Origin: Lachnospiraceae bacterium NC2004
GTDB lineage: Bacteria > Bacillota > Clostridia > Lachnospirales > Lachnospiraceae
Length of the DNA stretch: 64,000 nucleotides
Direction of reading: 5' to 3'
NCBI GenBank assembly: GCA_000621905.1
Contig: JHXB01000001.1
Span: 1-64,000, forward strand
Translations under genes and position numbers: made by a program
In this document: positions 60,588 to 64,000 of the stretch, in pieces
Layout: each line of letters starts with the position of its first letter
How positions within the stretch are numbered: the first letter of the stretch is position 1
Notes under the pieces: generated by a model
What the model saw: the letters and a program-made list of their open reading frames with translations, nothing else
Databases searched by the model: none
Told to the model about the DNA's origin: nothing

Positions 60588-62552
60588 ATGCGTAAGGTCA
60601 TTACACTATTAGCAGTTCTTTTGGTTTTAGGATTTTCATTTCAAGCTACTACTACATTTGCGTCTACGAAAAGTGGCAGAGTCGGTAAGAGTTTCTCATG
60701 GAGCTATGACACGAAGAGTAAGATTCTTACTATTCGTCCGTATAAGAAGTCGGATAAAAAGCTAGTGCCTTCAAGAAATGTATATACATTGGTTGATTCA
60801 GCTAAGAAGATAAAAGTGAATAAGGGTTTTAAGAGAGTCCCATGGCTTACCTCAATGTATAAGTCATATTCATATGGTCAATATGAAAGCCTTAGCCTCC
60901 CGAGTGGGGTAAAGTATATTGATAACAGGGCATTTCAGAGTTGTATTATGCTTGAAAAACTTAATATGAAGAAGGGAGTTAAGTACATAGGGCGAAGTGC
61001 ATTTAGGTGTTCAAGCATCAAGAGATTAAAGCTCCCTCAAGGACTCGAGTACATAGGGGACGGTGCGTTTTGTAACTTGACCGAAGATGATTTATTTGAA
61101 ACCTGCGGTGATGGAGTTAAGTCAGTTACATTTAATAACGATCTTAAAGTTATAGGATCGGGTGCATTCATGTCATCGAGTGTTAAGAAGCTTATAGTTC
61201 CGGATAGTGTAGATCATATCGGAATGGAGGCTTTTGGAGATTGCCACTATCTGACTAAAGTTAAGCTTCCTAAGGATCTAAGAACTATAGAGAGCGGCTT
61301 GCTCTTTAATGATTATGAGCTTGATGACATTAAGATACCGGACACTGTTGAAGTAATTGAAGATTACGCATTTGCAAGAACCAGAATAACCGATATTATC
61401 ATTCCGAGAAATGTTAGAGTCTTGGGTGAACCGAGAGTTAAGACAGTGGATGATTATGAAGATGACTATGATTACTATAATCACGTGGCTGAGGAACTGG
61501 CTAATTGTATATTTGACGGTGGACCGGATGATGATTATAGCTCTGAGTTAGAGGAGCGTTTCAATGCTCCGGATTATATTGATGACTCTGACCCGGCGAA
61601 AACAGATGAAGATTATGATTATTCAGATGATGAGGAGAATGAAGATTATGATTATTCGGACGATGAGGAGGACGACGAAGATCAGGATAATAATGGCATT
61701 ATTCCGGTTGACAACACGGGAATATTCTACAAGTGCGAGTATTTAACAAGAATCAGGGTCGAGAGCAAGAAGATAGATACTGTGTATAAAGGTGCATTTG
61801 CAGGACTTCGCAATGATGTGGTTGTTGAAGTTCCGAGAGGATTTAAGGATAAGTATAGGGATATGTTTGTAAATGCCGGTTTGTCAGAAAAAGCAGATTT
61901 CGTTGAGGTGGATGTGGATACAGATGATACTCCTTATGTGAGATTAAACGAATCAAATGTTACTATGAAGAGTGGTTCTAAGAGAAATCTTGAATTAATG
62001 TATACGGACGAACCTGATATGGTTGATTGGACTAGCAGCAATGTAGAGATAGTGAGCATGGATGCCAGTCATAATGCAGTGGCGCTGAAACCGGGAGAAG
62101 CAGAAGTTACTGCCAGTTATAAGGGACATACATATTCATGTGATATCAAGGTAACTAAGGATGCTAATAATGATGCACGAGCTCTTAAGAATCTGATTAA
62201 AGAACAGAGGAGATTAGGTGCCAAAGGCATCGATACGGATATATATTCAAATCAATATAAGTGGAAGAACGGAAGGTTGATCAAGATCAATTGGAGTGGA
62301 GCTGAATTGTGTGGGATTATTAATCTGAATCCATTTAGTTATCTCACTTTTTTCGACTATTCAGGTAAGGGATCAATGGTATGGAAGATTGACGCAGCTG
62401 ATCTTCAGCACATTAATTGTATAGGATGTGACGGAAGCGATATACCTCATAAATACATAAGAACTGACAGTGCGCGCACGGTTAATGTATATAATACACC
62501 ACCGGAATGTTTTGAAGACTATTACTATGATTTTGTTGAAGATGAGTGCTGA
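60588..62552 (+). CDS. secreted BspA-type LRR protein with acidic insertion and BIG2-like domain
   Basis: A 654-residue exported protein. Signal peptide about 1-26 (ITLLAVLLVLGFSFQATTTF). Residues about 75-275 hold LRR_5 repeats (GVKYIDNRAFQSCIMLEKLN, LEYIGDGAFCNL). A strongly acidic Asp/Glu/Tyr insertion with two EDYDYSDDEE repeats (about 340-370) interrupts the repeat array, which then resumes and is followed by a BIG2-like domain (VRLNESNVTMKSGSKR) and a Gly/Asp-rich C-terminal part. The insertion might bind calcium. ATG 60588 follows AGGAGGGAGA; a GTG far upstream (60498) is less likely. A paralogue follows. Confidence 0.85.
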   Translation: MRKVITLLAVLLVLGFSFQATTTFASTKSGRVGKSFSWSYDTKSKILTIRPYKKSDKKLVPSRNVYTLVDSAKKIKVNKGFKRVPWLTSMYKSYSYGQYESLSLPSGVKYIDNRAFQSCIMLEKLNMKKGVKYIGRSAFRCSSIKRLKLPQGLEYIGDGAFCNLTEDDLFETCGDGVKSVTFNNDLKVIGSGAFMSSSVKKLIVPDSVDHIGMEAFGDCHYLTKVKLPKDLRTIESGLLFNDYELDDIKIPDTVEVIEDYAFARTRITDIIIPRNVRVLGEPRVKTVDDYEDDYDYYNHVAEELANCIFDGGPDDDYSSELEERFNAPDYIDDSDPAKTDEDYDYSDDEENEDYDYSDDEEDDEDQDNNGIIPVDNTGIFYKCEYLTRIRVESKKIDTVYKGAFAGLRNDVVVEVPRGFKDKYRDMFVNAGLSEKADFVEVDVDTDDTPYVRLNESNVTMKSGSKRNLELMYTDEPDMVDWTSSNVEIVSMDASHNAVALKPGEAEVTASYKGHTYSCDIKVTKDANNDARALKNLIKEQRRLGAKGIDTDIYSNQYKWKNGRLIKINWSGAELCGIINLNPFSYLTFFDYSGKGSMVWKIDAADLQHINCIGCDGSDIPHKYIRTDSARTVNVYNTPPECFEDYYYDFVEDEC

Positions 62553-62603
62553 TATGTACATTATTATGAAAGTATGGATTAATTATATAAAAAAGGTGAT
62601 TAT

Positions 62604-64000
62604 ATGTATAGAAGATATGGTATTTATGTATTGATGGTTGCTAGTGTTATAGTATTGTGTAGTATGAAAGTATATGCCAAGGATAAATACTCGACTAAAG
62701 GCATTACCCCGATTATGAATTACTATTGGGACTACGATAAGAAGAGTAAAACTTTGACAATTAGTCCTGCAAGTCAAAGCAAAAGGTCTAAGCATACACA
62801 TGACCTTATGCACTGGTGCGACAAGGCACAACATGTAGTGTACAAAAAAGGGGTTATGATAATTGATCCGGCATTTGATAATGATGAGTATTATAACCTT
62901 AAAAGTGTTGAATTTGGAGAAAATATTCACTATATAAATGATGATGCGTTTGGCGTCTGTGAGAGTCTGAAAAGCATAACATTTAAAGGAAATATAGAAT
63001 ATCTGGGCGATAATGCATTTGCGTATTCTTCAATTAAAAACTTTACCTGTCCTAAGGGGATTAAGTATATCGGACAAAAATCATACCCAAAGGAAGGCAA
63101 TGTAGTGCTTAATGACGGATTGGAGTATATCGGTTATGAAGCGTTTAAAGAGTCTGCGATTAAGAGGATTAGTATTCCTGACAGCGTAAAATATATTGGA
63201 CCGAGAGCGTTCTTTAAGTGCAAGTCACTAAGTGAAGTAGAACTCCCTAATAATCTTAAGGTAGTTGAGCACGGTATATTCTATAAGGCTAGCGCACTTA
63301 AGAAGTGTACTATCCCGGACTCGGTTGTTGCAATTGAGCCTAATGCTTTTAGTTACACAAGTATAGAAGAAATAACAATCCCTGCGAATGTTGAATGTTT
63401 AGGCGGAGTAATCGATAAGAGTCAATATCTAAGTTATGGTAAGGGGCGCCTATATTATAATACAGACTTTTATGATAATGATTTTTATCGACTAGATGAG
63501 GACGAAGACTTTTTGTATGGGGCTATATTTACCGGATGTAGTCAATTAAAGAGAATCAGGTTTGAAACTAAAAAGCTTAATAAAGTATATGAAGAGGCTC
63601 TTTACGGTTTGCCGGACGATGTTGTTATCGAAGTTCCCAGAGGTTGTAAGGAGAAATATAAGGAATTGTTTTATAATGGGGATCTTAAAGAATTGGCTAA
63701 CATTGTCGAGGTTGATATAGAATCTGAAGATGAAAATGTTCGCTTAAATAAAACAAATATAACAGCTAAAGCCGGATGCGTTAGTCAACTGGAGTTAATG
63801 TGTGCAGGTGATATTGACAATATAAGCTGGGACACAACTGACGCTAAAGTTGCAACAGTTGACAATAATGGAGTCGTAACAGGAATTGACGTGGGAGAGT
63901 GTGATATAATTGCGCATTATAAAGCGAAGGATTATGTGTGTAAGTATTCTGTTACTTCGGCGGATGTTAATGACGATGCCAACGAACTTAAAAAGCTTAT
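62604..64000 (+). CDS. secreted BspA-type LRR protein, paralogue, cut by window edge
   Basis: The open frame starts at ATG 62604 behind AAAAGGTGA and runs 465 codons to the window edge without a stop. A signal peptide (YVLMVASVIVLCSMKVYA) is followed by LRR_5 repeats (SVEFGENIHYINDDAF, GLEYIGYEAFKESAIKRISI, LKVVEHGIFYKASALK), an acidic loop (LDEDEDF) and a BIG2-like domain (VRLNKTNITAKAG, WDTTDAKVATVDNNGVVTG). Domain order and several segments match the gene at 60588, so it is a tandem duplicate. The C-terminus lies beyond the window. Confidence 0.85.
   Translation, partial: MYRRYGIYVLMVASVIVLCSMKVYAKDKYSTKGITPIMNYYWDYDKKSKTLTISPASQSKRSKHTHDLMHWCDKAQHVVYKKGVMIIDPAFDNDEYYNLKSVEFGENIHYINDDAFGVCESLKSITFKGNIEYLGDNAFAYSSIKNFTCPKGIKYIGQKSYPKEGNVVLNDGLEYIGYEAFKESAIKRISIPDSVKYIGPRAFFKCKSLSEVELPNNLKVVEHGIFYKASALKKCTIPDSVVAIEPNAFSYTSIEEITIPANVECLGGVIDKSQYLSYGKGRLYYNTDFYDNDFYRLDEDEDFLYGAIFTGCSQLKRIRFETKKLNKVYEEALYGLPDDVVIEVPRGCKEKYKELFYNGDLKELANIVEVDIESEDENVRLNKTNITAKAGCVSQLELMCAGDIDNISWDTTDAKVATVDNNGVVTGIDVGECDIIAHYKAKDYVCKYSVTSADVNDDANELKKL

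Noticed and set aside
1-64000. CRISPR array, tRNA or rRNA genes
   Set aside because: Looked for repeat-spacer arrays, cloverleaf-type sequences and rRNA landmarks in the gene-free stretches; none was seen by eye.

Overview
The window looks like chromosomal DNA of a low-GC Gram-positive bacterium of the class Clostridia, most likely family Lachnospiraceae. This is inferred from gene content, not a database match. Pointers are strong AGGAGG ribosome binding sites, the rho-rpmE-DUF1385-prmC-prfA block, DUF4364 and DUF5688 proteins, a SufCBDSU operon, an infC-rpmI-rplT operon with an attenuated leader, and many secreted Thr-linker, BspA-type LRR and expansin-like proteins.

Layout. Positions 1-345 hold the 5' end of an IS21-family element. 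346-4021: two ECF-sigma-like promoter copies, a small leader ORF, a secreted transglutaminase-like protein, a low-complexity membrane protein, an HNH nuclease and a duplicated OB-fold/zinc-knuckle protein. 4053-4574: DUF4364. 4896-10408: an HxlR regulator leading the suf iron-sulfur operon. 10456-17772: rho, rpmE, yqhQ-like, prmC, prfA, aspS, interrupted at 14401-14783 by nested palindromic repeats. 17792-24531: secreted expansin-like protein, GlgX-type debranching enzyme, pyridoxal kinase and two aminotransferases. 24558-28728 and on to 32113: DUF5688, AI-2E-type permease, cold-shock protein, Ppx/GppA-HD protein, polyphosphate kinase and a secreted GHL10-like hydrolase. 32129-33539: the infC-rpmI-rplT operon with non-AUG infC start. 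33574-39528: chemotaxis receptor, small protein, two-component system and an orphan sugar-binding sensor. 39532-44419: a possible glycosyltransferase, TPP riboswitch plus thiT, AraC regulator, MATE exporter. 44465-48396: hairpin element, a RiPP-like small ORF behind argG, and divergent argG / argCB with ArgR-like boxes. 48455-55076: comEA, a second two-component system, a GerMN lipoprotein and comEC. 55158-64000: secreted beta-helix protein, three secreted BspA-type LRR proteins (the last cut by the window edge), rpsT and holA.

The window mixes core housekeeping operons with a secreted, plant-polysaccharide and surface-interaction set. Regulation is visible at several points: TPP riboswitch-terminator, infC leader attenuator, ArgR-like operators, palindromes at the suf promoter, a possible L31 leader and ECF-like promoters. 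The least explained items are the small Cys-containing ORF co-transcribed with argG, the HNH/duplicated OB-zinc pair, the orphan periplasmic-binding-type sensor with its convergent neighbour, and the nested palindromic elements. No CRISPR array, tRNA or rRNA was seen.
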